Source of the DNA: Streptomyces camponoticapitis
GTDB lineage: Bacteria > Actinomycetota > Actinomycetes > Streptomycetales > Streptomycetaceae
NCBI RefSeq assembly: GCF_014646115.1
Contig: NZ_BMMV01000002.1
Span: 385,322 to 449,321, forward strand
Direction: 5' to 3'
Length of the DNA stretch: 64,000 nucleotides
Below the pieces are notes generated by a model. The model had not been told where the DNA came from and searched no databases. It saw nothing but the letters and a program-made list of their open reading frames with translations. Numbering within the stretch: the first letter of the stretch is position 1; the number at the start of each line of letters is the position of its first letter. Made by a program: the position numbers and the translations under genes. This document shows, in pieces, positions 54,044-62,717 of the stretch.

Positions 54044-54085
54044 ACGGCCGCGCACGGCCGGTGCGGAGCGGCCGTGCGCGGCCGT
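54044..54085. other. 17-bp-stem hairpin in a divergent promoter region
   Basis: ACGGCCGCGCACGGCCG at 54044-54060 and its exact complement at 54069-54085 with an 8-base loop. It lies in the 362-base gap between two divergent starts (53922 minus, 54285 plus), where a terminator is not expected. I see no other feature in that gap. Confidence 0.6.
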
Positions 54086-54284
54086 AGGCGTCCCGCCACA
54101 GTGACTCCACGGCCGCCATCCGTGCAGGTCAGCGGCTGGGGCGTCGCAGAATGCCGTCACGTGGGCGCCGTACGTGGCCGAGGAGCGCACCGCCCCCGCA
54201 GTCTGGTTGCCGCGCGGCCCGTAGGGCCGTGCCGCATCCCCTCCGAGCATGCCCCAGCGGCCTGCTCTGTCGTTTCGGAGACAC

Positions 54285-54848
54285 ATGCCCCCTTCCACCA
54301 GGATCCGTACTGGCCTGCGCCGGGCCGCGACTCCCCTGACCGCCATGGTTCTCGCTCTTGGCATCAGCGTCGCCGCGGCCGCCCCCGCCTCGGCAGCCAA
54401 CTCCTACAACGGGAACCAATTCATGGAGGGAGCCGGCACCTTCCGGGACGACTGGACCGACGAGGGCATCGTCGCCGAGTTCGGGGGCTACAACCGGAAC
54501 TCCAATGTCACGTGCCTGTGGCAGAAGATCGTCTTCTGGGCCGATTCCTCCACCGGCCACAGAGACCAGATCGACGGCTACTTCGGCCACAACACCACGC
54601 TCGCCACCCACGCCTGGCAGAGCCAGTACATGGGCCCCACTTCCGCCGACGGCGTGGTGGGGAAGGGCACATGGGCCGCCGCGGGCACTCGGCTCAGGGA
54701 CACGGACGGCGATGGAACGGTCGACAAGTACGACGGCCGGTACAGGGACATCGCGATCTCCCGCGTCAACGGCGTCTACCACTTCGCCGACGCCGCCGGC
54801 AACGACCGGACGGCGAACTACAACGGCCGCACTTGCACCATCATCTAG
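54285..54848 (+). CDS. secreted peptidoglycan-binding-domain protein
   Basis: 187 residues. Sec signal peptide (RTGLRRAATPLTAMVLALGI) with cleavage expected after APASA, near residue 40. A PG_binding_1-like domain follows at about 75-135: LWQKIVFWADSSTG, IDGYFGHNTTLATHAWQSQY and DGVVGKGTWAAAG. No catalytic domain is present, so it probably binds the cell wall only. ATG 54285 has GGAG close upstream. An IS-end-like sequence follows directly after the stop. Confidence 0.85.
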   Translation: MPPSTRIRTGLRRAATPLTAMVLALGISVAAAAPASAANSYNGNQFMEGAGTFRDDWTDEGIVAEFGGYNRNSNVTCLWQKIVFWADSSTGHRDQIDGYFGHNTTLATHAWQSQYMGPTSADGVVGKGTWAAAGTRLRDTDGDGTVDKYDGRYRDIAISRVNGVYHFADAAGNDRTANYNGRTCTII

Positions 54849-54914
54849 GGCGTGTTTTGAAAGTGGTCGTCCGCACCGCCTGATACTCGCCTTCCTGACC
54901 GTGACGGCGGCGCG

Positions 54915-56078
54915 CTACAACCGCAGACGCGCCAGGTCTACGGCATCGGCCATCGCAGCGACGCCCCTGTCATTGAGGTGGAGGTGGTCTCCACTGTCGA
55001 AGGCCGGGAGGATCCGCTCTCGGTCGGCGGGGTCGGAGACCGCTGCCGCCACGTCCGTCACCGCGTCGAAGACGTCCGTCGCCCGTATCCAGTCGTTGAC
55101 CTCGTGGCGGGTCGCACGGAGTTCCGCGGTGTCGTGACGCTCGTCGACCGCACCGGCGTACGGGCCGATGGTATGGGCGATGACGGTGAGCCCGGCGGCG
55201 CGCAGGCGTCCGCCCAACTCGGTGTATCCGCCGATGAGTTCTCGCGCGGTGGGCCGTGGATTCCTGGTGTTGGGGAACTGGGAGTCCAGCACGCCCGGCA
55301 GGACCAGGTCGTTGAGGCCGAGGTTCAGCAGGACGTGGGTGGCGCCGGGCACGTCGAGGACGTCCCGCTTCACACGGGACAGGGCGTGTTCGCCGATCTC
55401 GTCGGTGAGCAGGCGGTTGCCGGAGATGCCCTGATTGACGACCCAGCCATGCCTCAGTCGCCGGTTGAGCTGATCGGGGAAGCGGTTGTCGGCGCCGGGC
55501 GTGGTGCCGGTGCCCTCCATCCAGGAGTCGCCGAAAGCCACTGCGATCGGCAGGTCCCCGGGGACCAGTACGTCGACGCCGGAAAGGAAGTACCGCGAGA
55601 CATCCAGCGCTTCGGCCCCGGTCAGGTCCGCGGCCCCGGTGGCGTTCCCGGGAAGCGCGTATCCCGTCTCCAGGGCAAGGACGGAGTGGGTCGCCGGCCC
55701 GGTGTCGTAGGGGAACCAAACACTTACGGCGAGCTGTGTGCCCGCGCTGAACTCGTCGGCTACGGGGTCGCTGGCGAGTTGCTCGCCGGGCGCGAGGGTG
55801 ACCTCGAAGCGCCCGTCGAAGGTGAGCGGGACGCTGCTCGCGAGGTCGACGCCGTGCTGTCCGGACCGCCGGGCAAGGCCGGCCGCGCCGATCCGCAGGG
55901 GTTCTCTGCCGAACGTGTTGCTCAGGCGTACGCGCACCGCCCCGCCCCCGCCCGGCAGACGCAGGAACTGACGAAGAGTCTGATCGCGGAACGAGCGGAC
56001 GGAGGAGAACTGGAGCTTTTCGTACGGGCTGACGACTGCTGAGCGGAAACCAGCGACCCAGTGGCTTTGCGTGGTCAT
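54915..56078 (-). CDS. SGNH/GDSL-family hydrolase
   Basis: 387 residues. A beta-rich N-terminal domain (to about 170) precedes the SGNH domain. Block I is VAFGDSWMEGTG (Ser nucleophile), block II region GISGNRLL, block III LLNLGLNDLVLPG, block V FDSGDHLHLND (Asp and His). It resembles rhamnogalacturonan acetylesterase or lipase-type GDSL enzymes. No signal peptide is seen. ATG 56078 has GAGG five bases upstream. The substrate is unknown; de-esterification of a glycan or lipid is likely. Confidence 0.88.
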   Translation of the reverse strand: MTTQSHWVAGFRSAVVSPYEKLQFSSVRSFRDQTLRQFLRLPGGGGAVRVRLSNTFGREPLRIGAAGLARRSGQHGVDLASSVPLTFDGRFEVTLAPGEQLASDPVADEFSAGTQLAVSVWFPYDTGPATHSVLALETGYALPGNATGAADLTGAEALDVSRYFLSGVDVLVPGDLPIAVAFGDSWMEGTGTTPGADNRFPDQLNRRLRHGWVVNQGISGNRLLTDEIGEHALSRVKRDVLDVPGATHVLLNLGLNDLVLPGVLDSQFPNTRNPRPTARELIGGYTELGGRLRAAGLTVIAHTIGPYAGAVDERHDTAELRATRHEVNDWIRATDVFDAVTDVAAAVSDPADRERILPAFDSGDHLHLNDRGVAAMADAVDLARLRL

Positions 56079-56204
56079 GTGAACCTCGGTTGATGGGGGT
56101 TTCCGACGCTGCCCGGCGTGGTTACGAGCCGAGCGGCGAGGGGGACTCGTGGAGCTCTCGGACCTGCGGCGGGGAAGGGACAACGGCCTGCGGCGCCGTC
56201 GGCT

Positions 56205-56223
56205 CGGCGGGGGCCGCCCGCCG
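56205..56223 (-). terminator. terminator-like hairpin after the alcohol dehydrogenase gene
   Basis: 7-bp stem CGGCGGG/CCCGCCG with a 5-base loop, nine bases beyond the stop at 56232 on the minus strand. Confidence 0.4.
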
Positions 56224-56231
56224 TCCGGCGG

Positions 56232-57242
56232 TCAGTCGAAGACGATGACCGGCCGGCCCTGTGTGGCCCCGGTGCCCACCGCTTCGAGTGCGGTCGGTGC
56301 CTCGTCGAGGGTGATCCGGGTGACCTCGGGGCGGATGTTGTGGTGCGCGGAGAAGGCGAGGGTGTCACGGAGGTCGTGCGGTGAGCCGGACGGGGATCCC
56401 ATGACACGCAGACGGTTCAGCACCATCGGCATGGTGGGCAGGGTGATCGGCTCGGGGCTGTAACCGCCCAGCACGAGGGTGCCGTCCGGAGCCAGACCAC
56501 CGAAAGCCGCGGCTGCGGCCGTGGTCGACGGCGCCGCGTTCAGGATCAGGTTCGCTCCGCCTTCCCAGGCCTTGAGCGCTTCCGCGGGATCGGTCTCGGC
56601 GCTGGATATGAACAGTTCGGCACCGAGTTCCTTCGCCTGCTCCTCGCTACGGCGTGAGCGGCCGATCACCGCGACCCTGGCGCCGATGGCGGCGGCGTAC
56701 TGGATGGCGAGAGCGCCGATACCGCCGGCGCCGATCACGGCGACGCGCGATCCGGCCTTCGCGCCGCCCTGCCGCAGGCCGTTGAACGCGGTGATGCCGG
56801 CACACATCAGCGGTGCGGCCGACACGGGGTCGAGACCCGCCGGCAGCGGTGTGACGAAGGCGGCTTTGAGGATGGCGTACTCCGCGTATCCGCCGTCCTT
56901 CACGACACCGGTGATGACCTTCTCGGCACACAGGATCTGGTTGCCGCTGACGCAGTGGTCACAGTGGCCGCAGGAGTCGTACAGGAACTGCCCACCGACC
57001 GCGGTGCCGGGCACCGGCCAGCTGACGCCGTCTCCGACGGCTTCGACGGTACCGGTGATCTCGTGTCCGGGGACGACCGGGAATCGGGCGAACGGGTAGT
57101 CCCCGTGCACCAGTTTGAGGTCCGAGTAGCACACCCCGCACGCGATCACTCGGATCAGAACCTCACCTGGGCCGGGAGCCGGTATCTCTCTCCGGGTCAC
57201 GCTGAGCGGGGTGTTGGGGGCAGTGGCGATCGCAGCACGCAT
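56232..57242 (-). CDS. zinc-dependent alcohol dehydrogenase
   Basis: 336 residues. Catalytic zinc ligands in ACGVCYSDLKLVHGD and PGHEITGTVEAVG; structural zinc cysteines in CGHCDHCVSGNQILC; NAD(P)-binding GAGGIGALAIQYAAA. It resembles the other alcohol dehydrogenase in the window (43856-44878) but is clearly distinct in sequence. A short palindrome ACGTACGT lies at 57290-57297 in its promoter region and may be a TetR site. The TetR gene upstream on the same strand is the likely regulator. Confidence 0.9.
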   Translation of the reverse strand: MRAAIATAPNTPLSVTRREIPAPGPGEVLIRVIACGVCYSDLKLVHGDYPFARFPVVPGHEITGTVEAVGDGVSWPVPGTAVGGQFLYDSCGHCDHCVSGNQILCAEKVITGVVKDGGYAEYAILKAAFVTPLPAGLDPVSAAPLMCAGITAFNGLRQGGAKAGSRVAVIGAGGIGALAIQYAAAIGARVAVIGRSRRSEEQAKELGAELFISSAETDPAEALKAWEGGANLILNAAPSTTAAAAAFGGLAPDGTLVLGGYSPEPITLPTMPMVLNRLRVMGSPSGSPHDLRDTLAFSAHHNIRPEVTRITLDEAPTALEAVGTGATQGRPVIVFD

Positions 57243-57366
57243 GGGAACTCCTTGCTTCCTGGCTGTGGGGGAGTGGGTTGTATCGGTGGACGTACGTTCC
57301 AGGCCGCGCTTTCACCCGGCGTGGGACTCCAGGGCTTTCGCCGGTCGGGGGCGGCTGTGAGTGTGG

Positions 57367-58098
57367 TCAGACACCTGGCGGGTCCCGGCGGTGCGGACCG
57401 GTGTCCGCCAGCCGCGTCAGCCACTGCTGGAGCAACGCCGCTTCGGCGGGTGTCATCCGGTCCGGAGGTGCGCCGCGCAGCTGGGCGGCCAGAGTGGCGG
57501 CGGTCGCCGCGACGGCGTCGTTCCCCGTGACAGTCCGGGACAGCGCGCCCGCGGACTCCGCCACCACGACCGCGTCGACCACGGCGTCCCGCACCCGTGT
57601 GGAGACGGAGCCGTCCTTGTACAGGGCGGGCCGGGAGATGATCGAGAGCGCCACACCGGTGTTCGCCGACATCACCATGCGCGCGGCTGTCTCGGGGGAC
57701 ACCCGCAGACGTCCCGCTTCCGCGCAGCGCTCCAGAATTCCGAGCAGCAGCCGGTGCGCCTCGGCCGCTGCCTCGGGTGGAGCCGACAGAGCGGGTGAGT
57801 ACATCAGGCGGTAGAAGTTGGGGTTCTCCGTGGCGAACCGGACGTGGTTGTCCCAGCCGTCGCGGATGTCCTGCACGGGGTCCTCGGACGGCCGGGCGCG
57901 CCGCTTCGACTCCAGGTACTGCTCGAAGCCGTAGTCCACCACGGCGGACAGCAGCCCTTCCTTGTCGCCGAAGTGCCGGTAGAGCATGGGCGCCCCTACT
58001 TCGGCCGCCTCACATACCGCACGGGTGGAGACATCGGCGCCGGCGGCGTTCGACAGCAGGTCCGCCGTCGCTCTCAGAATCCGTGTTCTCGTGTCCAC
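57367..58098 (-). CDS. TetR-family regulator
   Basis: 243 residues. The helix-turn-helix is at about 8-52 (RILRATADLLSNAAGADVST, GAPMLYRHFGDKEGLLSAVV). A C-terminal ligand domain follows (NPNFYRLMYSPALSAP). It is flanked on the same strand by NmrA-like and alcohol dehydrogenase genes, either of which may be its target. The ATG lies next to a palindrome at 58099 that suggests autoregulation. Confidence 0.88.
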   Translation of the reverse strand: MDTRTRILRATADLLSNAAGADVSTRAVCEAAEVGAPMLYRHFGDKEGLLSAVVDYGFEQYLESKRRARPSEDPVQDIRDGWDNHVRFATENPNFYRLMYSPALSAPPEAAAEAHRLLLGILERCAEAGRLRVSPETAARMVMSANTGVALSIISRPALYKDGSVSTRVRDAVVDAVVVAESAGALSRTVTGNDAVAATAATLAAQLRGAPPDRMTPAEAALLQQWLTRLADTGPHRRDPPGV

Positions 58099-58113
58099 GG
58101 TATCGACGATAAC
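58099..58113. promoter_or_regulatory. candidate TetR autoregulatory operator
   Basis: GTTATCG-T-CGATACC, inverted arms matching at 6 of 7 positions, immediately upstream of the TetR start codon. Confidence 0.4.
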
Positions 58114-58207
58114 ACCTCGGGGGAGATGCGCTACGCCTTCGGCGATATCGGTGCTACGCGACTGTCTGCGGGAGCGTCCTGACCTGCGGCGGAGCGCCGA
58201 GGGCAGT

Positions 58208-59158
58208 TCACAAGCCGGTGAAGGAGCCCAGGTGGAGTCCCAGCCACTGGTCGAAGGACTGCAGTCGCGGGTTGAGGTCGCGTACCTTGCTCAGCTCTCT
58301 GTCGCCGGTGAATTCCGCCTCCGCGTCGTGGTAGTAGCGGAACATGTTGGCGAATTCGTCGCTGGTGGGCTGTCTCAGTGCCCGGAACTGTTCGACGGTC
58401 ATCGGGCGGTACTCCACGGGTTCGGTCAGTGCCCTGGCGAAGGCAGCCGCGTACTGCTGCCCCGTGAGGTGCTCGCCGGCGATGCTGACGGTCTCGCCGA
58501 CCAGCTCCACGCCTCGCTTGAAGATGCCGTACGCGGTGCGGCCGATGTCCTCGGACGCGATACCCGAAAGCCTCCGCTCCCCGAGGGGGAGGGTGAGGGC
58601 CAGAGTGCCGTCCTCACCGCGCCGCGGGCCGAGACCTTGTGTGAAGGCCTCCCAGAAGAAGGTGGTCCGCAGGAACGTCGTGGGCACCCCCAGTTCTCGG
58701 AAGTAGGCGTTGGCGTCGTCCTTGGCGTCGAAGTGAGGGACCGTGTAAGTGCCCTGCAGTTCGGGCACGCCGGAACCCGCCAGTGCGGTACGGGTATCCT
58801 CCAGCGTCGACCAGATGACATGCGAAACGCCGGCATCCTTCACGGCGCCGGCCGCCGCCCGGGCCTGGGCCTTCTCCACGTCCGCCGACATGGACTCGAA
58901 GAAGTTGGTCACCACGTAGGCGCCATGGGCGTCGACGAAGGCGGGCCGCAGGCTCGCCGGGTCGCCCAGATCCGCCTCCACGATCGTGGCTCCCCTGGCG
59001 GCCAGCTCCCGCGCCCGGCCGGAACCCGCGTTGCGCGTGATCGCTCGTACGGCGAAGGGCGCCGCCGGGTCGTCGAGGACGGCACGGACCAGGCCGCCTC
59101 CCTGATTGCCGGTGGCTCCCAGGACAGCGATGGTTCTTCTGCCGCTCATGCCGCTCAT
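58208..59158 (-). CDS. NmrA-family NAD(P)-binding protein
   Basis: 316 residues. The N-terminal TIAVLGATGNQGGGLVRAVL is the GxxGxxG nucleotide motif of the NmrA/atypical SDR group. Further family features are VEADLGDPASLRPAFVDAHG, YVVTNFFES and VPTTFLRTTFFWEAF. There is no SDR catalytic Tyr-x-x-x-Lys in the usual place, so it may sense NADP redox state or reduce a small substrate. ATG 59158 has AGGAAG seven bases upstream. Confidence 0.87.
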   Translation of the reverse strand: MSGMSGRRTIAVLGATGNQGGGLVRAVLDDPAAPFAVRAITRNAGSGRARELAARGATIVEADLGDPASLRPAFVDAHGAYVVTNFFESMSADVEKAQARAAAGAVKDAGVSHVIWSTLEDTRTALAGSGVPELQGTYTVPHFDAKDDANAYFRELGVPTTFLRTTFFWEAFTQGLGPRRGEDGTLALTLPLGERRLSGIASEDIGRTAYGIFKRGVELVGETVSIAGEHLTGQQYAAAFARALTEPVEYRPMTVEQFRALRQPTSDEFANMFRYYHDAEAEFTGDRELSKVRDLNPRLQSFDQWLGLHLGSFTGL

Positions 59159-59198
59159 GCCTGACTTCCTATCGGATTGCCCGCATCCCGCCTCACCA

Positions 59199-59215
59199 TA
59201 TATTCGGCGCATATA
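59199..59215. promoter_or_regulatory. AT-rich inverted repeat upstream of the NmrA-like gene
   Basis: TATATTC-GGC-GCATATA, arms matching at 6 of 7 positions, about 40 bases before the NmrA start. Such AT-rich sequence is exceptional in this region and probably combines a -10 element with an operator. Confidence 0.45.
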
Positions 59216-59556
59216 CGCACACGGCGCCGCACAGCGCGCCGCTGAACGCGAGAAGAGAACCCTGAGGTACGGAGCAGGTGCTCCGTACGCTCCACCGCGT
59301 GAGCACCGCCACCGCGCGCCTGACGTCCGGCGGGCAGCGCCTTGGTCATCCCCGCGCCGGAGCGCCCCGGCGCGGGGAGGGTGGCCACGACCCGCGAGGC
59401 GTTGTTCCACAGCTTCGGGGTGGGAAGGCATCCCCGCCGCAGGCCAGGCAACGGGCGGCACCCTGCCCACGCCGATCGTCCGGCAGGCCCGGCACAACAC
59501 CTCGGCCCACACCGTTCGTCGATGCGGGCCGAGGTATCACCGTCGGCGGACGCCGG
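59216..59556. other. intergenic region between NmrA-like gene and rpsN
   Basis: About 340 bases with no recognisable gene on either strand. It contains the hairpin at 59350-59377. Confidence 0.45.
59350..59377 (-). terminator. terminator hairpin downstream of rpmB-rpsN
   Basis: 11-bp stem CCCCGCGCCGG/CCGGCGCGGGG with a 6-base loop, about 180 bases beyond the rpsN stop and before the NmrA promoter. Confidence 0.55.
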
Positions 59557-59862
59557 TCACCAGGACGACTTGGTCACTCCGGGCAGATGACCGGCGTGTG
59601 CCTGTGCCCGCATCCGGACACGGGAGAGTCCGAACTTCCGCAGATGCCCGCGCGGCCGGCCATCCACGCTGTCACGGTTGCGCACCCGGGTCGCGCTCGC
59701 GTCGCGGGGCTGACGCCGCAACTCGTCGACGGCCGCACGCCGTTCCGCTTCCGTGGAGGTCGGGTTCCGCAGGATCTCCTTCAACTCGGCCCGCCTGAGC
59801 GCATACCGCTCGACGGTAGCCTTGCGCTTCTCGTTCTGAGCGATCTTGCTTTTCTTCGCCAT
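59557..59862 (-). CDS. rpsN: 30S ribosomal protein S14, zinc-independent type
   Basis: 101 residues. [20 protein letters not shown] at the start and [20 protein letters not shown] near the end are typical of the long, cysteine-free S14. The zinc-ribbon CxxC motifs of the short form are absent. It replaces the zinc-binding paralogue when zinc is scarce. ATG overlaps the rpmB stop (TGATG). Confidence 0.95.
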   Translation of the reverse strand: MAKKSKIAQNEKRKATVERYALRRAELKEILRNPTSTEAERRAAVDELRRQPRDASATRVRNRDSVDGRPRGHLRKFGLSRVRMRAQAHAGHLPGVTKSSW

Positions 59863-60098
59863 CAGACCTTCACTCCTCGCGCCCTGATGCGGGCCACAGC
59901 GGCTTCGACGCCGATCACGTCGATCGTCTTGATCCCCTTGGCGCTGAGGGTCAGGCGGACGTACCGGCCCTCGCTCGGCAGCCAGTACCGCTTGCGCTGG
60001 ATGTTCGGGTCGAAGCGGCGAGAGGTGCGCCGGTGTGAGTGCGAAATGGCGTTGCCGAAGCCCGGCTTGGCGCCGGTCAGCTGGCAGTGGGCGGACAT
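59862..60098 (-). CDS. rpmB: 50S ribosomal protein L28, zinc-independent type
   Basis: 78 residues. [20 protein letters not shown] and [20 protein letters not shown] are typical of L28. Only one Cys remains of the usual four-ligand zinc site. ATG 60098 was chosen because L28 normally starts at MSA-C; the frame is open further upstream. First gene of the minus-strand arm of the Zur-type island. Confidence 0.93.
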   Translation of the reverse strand: MSAHCQLTGAKPGFGNAISHSHRRTSRRFDPNIQRKRYWLPSEGRYVRLTLSAKGIKTIDVIGVEAAVARIRARGVKV

Positions 60099-60130
60099 GG
60101 AAGTTACCTGCTCTCCGATCGAGTACCTAT

Positions 60131-60151
60131 TGGCAATGGAAACCATTTCCA
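60131..60151. promoter_or_regulatory. Zur-like box between divergent ribosomal protein genes
   Basis: A 21-base inverted repeat: left arm TGGCAATGG, centre AAA, right arm CCATTTCCA; arms match at 8 of 9 positions. The AATG/CATT core resembles the Streptomyces Zur box. It lies between rpmB (start 60098) and rpmG (start 60164). A -10-like TATACT at 60152-60157 abuts it, so bound Zur would block that promoter. Confidence 0.8.
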
Positions 60152-60163
60152 TATACTAGCGCC

Positions 60164-60328
60164 ATGGCTCGCAACGAACTTCGCCCGGTCATCAAGCTGC
60201 GCTCCACCGCGGGGACCGGCTTCACCTACGTCACCCGCAAGAACCGCCGCAACGATCCCGACCGCATGGTGCTGCGCAAGTACGACCCGGTCGCACGCCG
60301 GCACGTCGACTTCCGCGAAGAGCGCTGA
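60164..60328 (+). CDS. rpmG: 50S ribosomal protein L33, zinc-independent type
   Basis: 54 residues, [20 protein letters not shown] then [20 protein letters not shown], without cysteines. The -10-like TATACT ends six bases before the ATG, implying a leaderless transcript. First gene of the plus-strand arm. Confidence 0.94.
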   Translation: MARNELRPVIKLRSTAGTGFTYVTRKNRRNDPDRMVLRKYDPVARRHVDFREER

Positions 60329-60357
60329 CACCCGAACCGGCAGTGAAGGACATCGTC

Positions 60358-60612
60358 ATGAAGCCCGGAATCCACCCCGCCTACGGCCCCGTCGTATTCC
60401 GCGACAAGGCGGCCGACTTCGCCTTCCTCACCCGGTCGACCGCCACCAGCGACAAGACGGTCGAGTGGGAGGACGGCAACACCTACCCCGTTGTCGACGT
60501 CGAGATCTCCTCCGTGAGCCATCCCTTCTACACCGGCACCGCCCGCGTCCTGGACACCGCAGGGCGCGTTGAGCGATTCGAACGCCGCTACGCCCGCCGC
60601 GAGGTGCGGTGA
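60358..60612 (+). CDS. rpmE: 50S ribosomal protein L31 type B, zinc-independent
   Basis: 84 residues. [20 protein letters not shown] and [20 protein letters not shown] are the type B L31 pattern, with no CxxC. ATG 60358 has AAGGA eight bases upstream, better than GTG 60343. Its stop overlaps the next start (TGATG). Confidence 0.94.
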   Translation: MKPGIHPAYGPVVFRDKAADFAFLTRSTATSDKTVEWEDGNTYPVVDVEISSVSHPFYTGTARVLDTAGRVERFERRYARREVR

Positions 60613-61766
60613 TGACGGACACGCACAAGCTGCCCGTCGTCCTCGTCGGCGGGCTCCACTCCGACGCCCGCAAACACGTCGTCGACCGCCTCCTGCACGC
60701 CGTACCCGGTAGCGTCGCCCTTCACCACGATCTCGCCACGGCATCCCGCGGCACGGTGCGTCGCGGCGTCCGGGATGCATCGGGCGAGCTGTCCTGCGGC
60801 GAAACCTCCCTCGTCAATGACTGCGCCTGCTGCGCGCTGCGCGAAGACCTGGTCCCCGAGCTTGAGCGACTGGCCGGCGGCGGTCCGACCTCACTCGCGA
60901 TCGTCGAGCTCTGGGATTCCGTCGAACCCAAGGCGATGGCCGAGGTCGTCGTCACCCATGGAGACGGCGTCCTCGACCTCACCAACGTCATCACCGCCGT
61001 GGACTCCGTTCTCGTGCTGCCCTACCTGGCCAACGGGGACGACCTGGCCGAGGTCGGCCTGGCCGCCGCCACCACCGACCAGCGAACAGTCGGTGACACC
61101 TGGGCCCGGCAGTTGGAGTACGCGCCCGTGCTCGCCCTCGTCAACAGCGAAGAAGCGGACGACGAGGACCGCGCACTCCTCGCCCAGCTCCACCCCACCG
61201 CACGCCAAGTGCCCGCCGACTCAGACGAACTCGCCCAACTGGCCTTCGCCGGTTTCGACGTGGAAACAGCGGCCGCCGCCCAACACCCGGCGTGCGCCGT
61301 GTTCCCCCAGGAGGCGGACGAAGCGGGAGTCAGCACCCTCGTCTGGCGCCGTCGCCGCCCCTTCCACCCCGAGCGGCTTTATCAGGCGCTGGAAGACCTG
61401 TGCTGTGCGGCCGCACGCAGCCGCGGCCGGTTCTGGCTCGCCGACCACCCCGACACCCTGCTGGCCTGGGGCGCGGCCGGCGGTGCCCTGTGCGTGGAAA
61501 GCTCGGGCCCTTGGTTGGCCTCCCTGCCCGATGCGGCCTGGGAGATGGTGCCGCCGCTACGCCGGGCTTCCGCCGCACTGGACTGGCACCCCGAACACGG
61601 TGACCGCTGCCAGCATCTCGTCTTCACCTCCCCGGGGCTCGACCGGGCAGGGCTGGAGCGCCTTCTCGAATCCTGCCTGCTGACCGATGCCGAGTACGCC
61701 TCGGGCCGCGAGGCATGGCAGCGGCTGCCGCCCGCATTCGACGCGCTCCTCGACACCGTCTCCTGA
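60612..61766 (+). CDS. CobW/COG0523-like protein lacking a normal P-loop
   Basis: 384 residues. The CobW metal motif CACC is present (Cys71, Cys73, Cys74 in [11 protein letters not shown]), as is the C-terminal CobW domain ([20 protein letters not shown]). However, the Walker A position reads [13 protein letters not shown] instead of GxxGxGKT, and the NKxD guanine motif reads [12 protein letters not shown] hydrolysis is therefore doubtful. Placement inside the zinc-independent ribosomal operon suggests a role in zinc handling or storage under zinc limitation. ATG 60612 has GAGG seven bases upstream. Confidence 0.85.
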   Translation: MTDTHKLPVVLVGGLHSDARKHVVDRLLHAVPGSVALHHDLATASRGTVRRGVRDASGELSCGETSLVNDCACCALREDLVPELERLAGGGPTSLAIVELWDSVEPKAMAEVVVTHGDGVLDLTNVITAVDSVLVLPYLANGDDLAEVGLAAATTDQRTVGDTWARQLEYAPVLALVNSEEADDEDRALLAQLHPTARQVPADSDELAQLAFAGFDVETAAAAQHPACAVFPQEADEAGVSTLVWRRRRPFHPERLYQALEDLCCAAARSRGRFWLADHPDTLLAWGAAGGALCVESSGPWLASLPDAAWEMVPPLRRASAALDWHPEHGDRCQHLVFTSPGLDRAGLERLLESCLLTDAEYASGREAWQRLPPAFDALLDTVS

Positions 61767-61819
61767 ACACCCGGACCGAGAACCCACCTCCACCGATCGA
61801 TCATCCGAGAGGAACACTC

Positions 61820-62056
61820 ATGACCACGCGTCAGAACTCCGGCAAGCCGCTGACAACCCGCCCAAATCCCCTGTATGCGGCCGGGATCACGTATATCGAC
61901 TACAAGAACACCGACCTGCTGCGGAAGTTCATCTCCGACCGGGGGAAAATCCGCAGCCGCCGGGTCACCCGGGTCACAGCCCGGCAGCAGCGACAGATCG
62001 CCGCCGCGATCAAGAACGCCCGGGAGATGGCGCTTCTGCCGTACTCCGGTCGTTGA
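61820..62056 (+). CDS. rpsR: 30S ribosomal protein S18, alternative (zinc-independent) type
   Basis: 78 residues. [40 protein letters not shown] and ALLPYSGR are standard S18 segments; no cysteines are present. ATG has GAGAGGA upstream. It lies 53 bases after the CobW-like gene, so it is probably in the same transcript. Bases 62057-62178 hold no gene. Confidence 0.93.
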   Translation: MTTRQNSGKPLTTRPNPLYAAGITYIDYKNTDLLRKFISDRGKIRSRRVTRVTARQQRQIAAAIKNAREMALLPYSGR

Positions 62057-62178
62057 GCCGGCACGCTCGCTCGGCCAGGGGACAACTTGCCGGTCATGGA
62101 GTAGAGCCCGACGAAGTCACCGTTGCCTGATCGCACCTCACCCGCGACAGGCATGGGACCGTAAGGCATGCTGCCGGA

Positions 62179-62717
62179 ATGAAATCTCGAACTGACGGTA
62201 TGTGGTGGGGAACGGCGATCGAGGCGCCGGACCCCAGCGGCCTGGCGAGGTTCTACGCGGAACTCCTCGGCTGGCACATCGGACACGAGGAACCCGGCAC
62301 CGCCGTCGTCGCCGCCTCACCGCAAGGGCCGTTCTTCGTATTCCAGCAGGCCGAAGGCTACCGGGCTCCGGTCTGGCCACCGGTCGACGGCGAACAGCGC
62401 CCGATGATGCACTTCGACTTCCAGGTCGGCGATCTGGACTCGGCGATCTGGACTCGGCGGTCGCCGAGGCCGTCGCTCTGGGCGCCAGGATGGCCGAGGA
62501 CCAGCCACAGGAGAACGTCCGGGTGCTCCTCGACCCCGCCGGTCACCCCTTCTGCCTCTGCCTCGACGAGGGACGACCGGCTCAAGCACCCGTCACACGG
62601 CTCCTCGCGCCGCCGCTGTGCGCGGAGCGCGTCGAGGCCCGGTGTTTCTGTGGCCGCGGCCGCGGTTCTATGTGTCACACCCGGCCCGGACGGCGGCCGA
62701 TTCGCCCGCGTGGATGA
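62179..62717 (+). pseudogene. VOC-family (glyoxalase-like) gene broken by a 14-bp duplication
   Basis: The first frame gives GTAIEAPDPSGLARFYAELL, GPFFVFQQAEGYR and MMHFDFQVGDLDSA, a normal VOC fold start. After base 62455 the family sequence continues in another frame (VAEAVALGARMAEDQ, VRVLLDPAGHPFCLCLDEG). Removing one copy of the duplicated 14 bases restores a single frame. The second frame then runs past the expected end to 62717, into the convergent MerR gene, so the original stop may also be lost. Confidence 0.85.
62428..62455 (+). repeat. 14-bp tandem duplication GGCGATCTGGACTC
   Basis: Two exact adjacent copies (62428-62441 and 62442-62455) inside the VOC reading frame. As 14 is not a multiple of three, the duplication shifts the frame. 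Confidence 0.95.
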
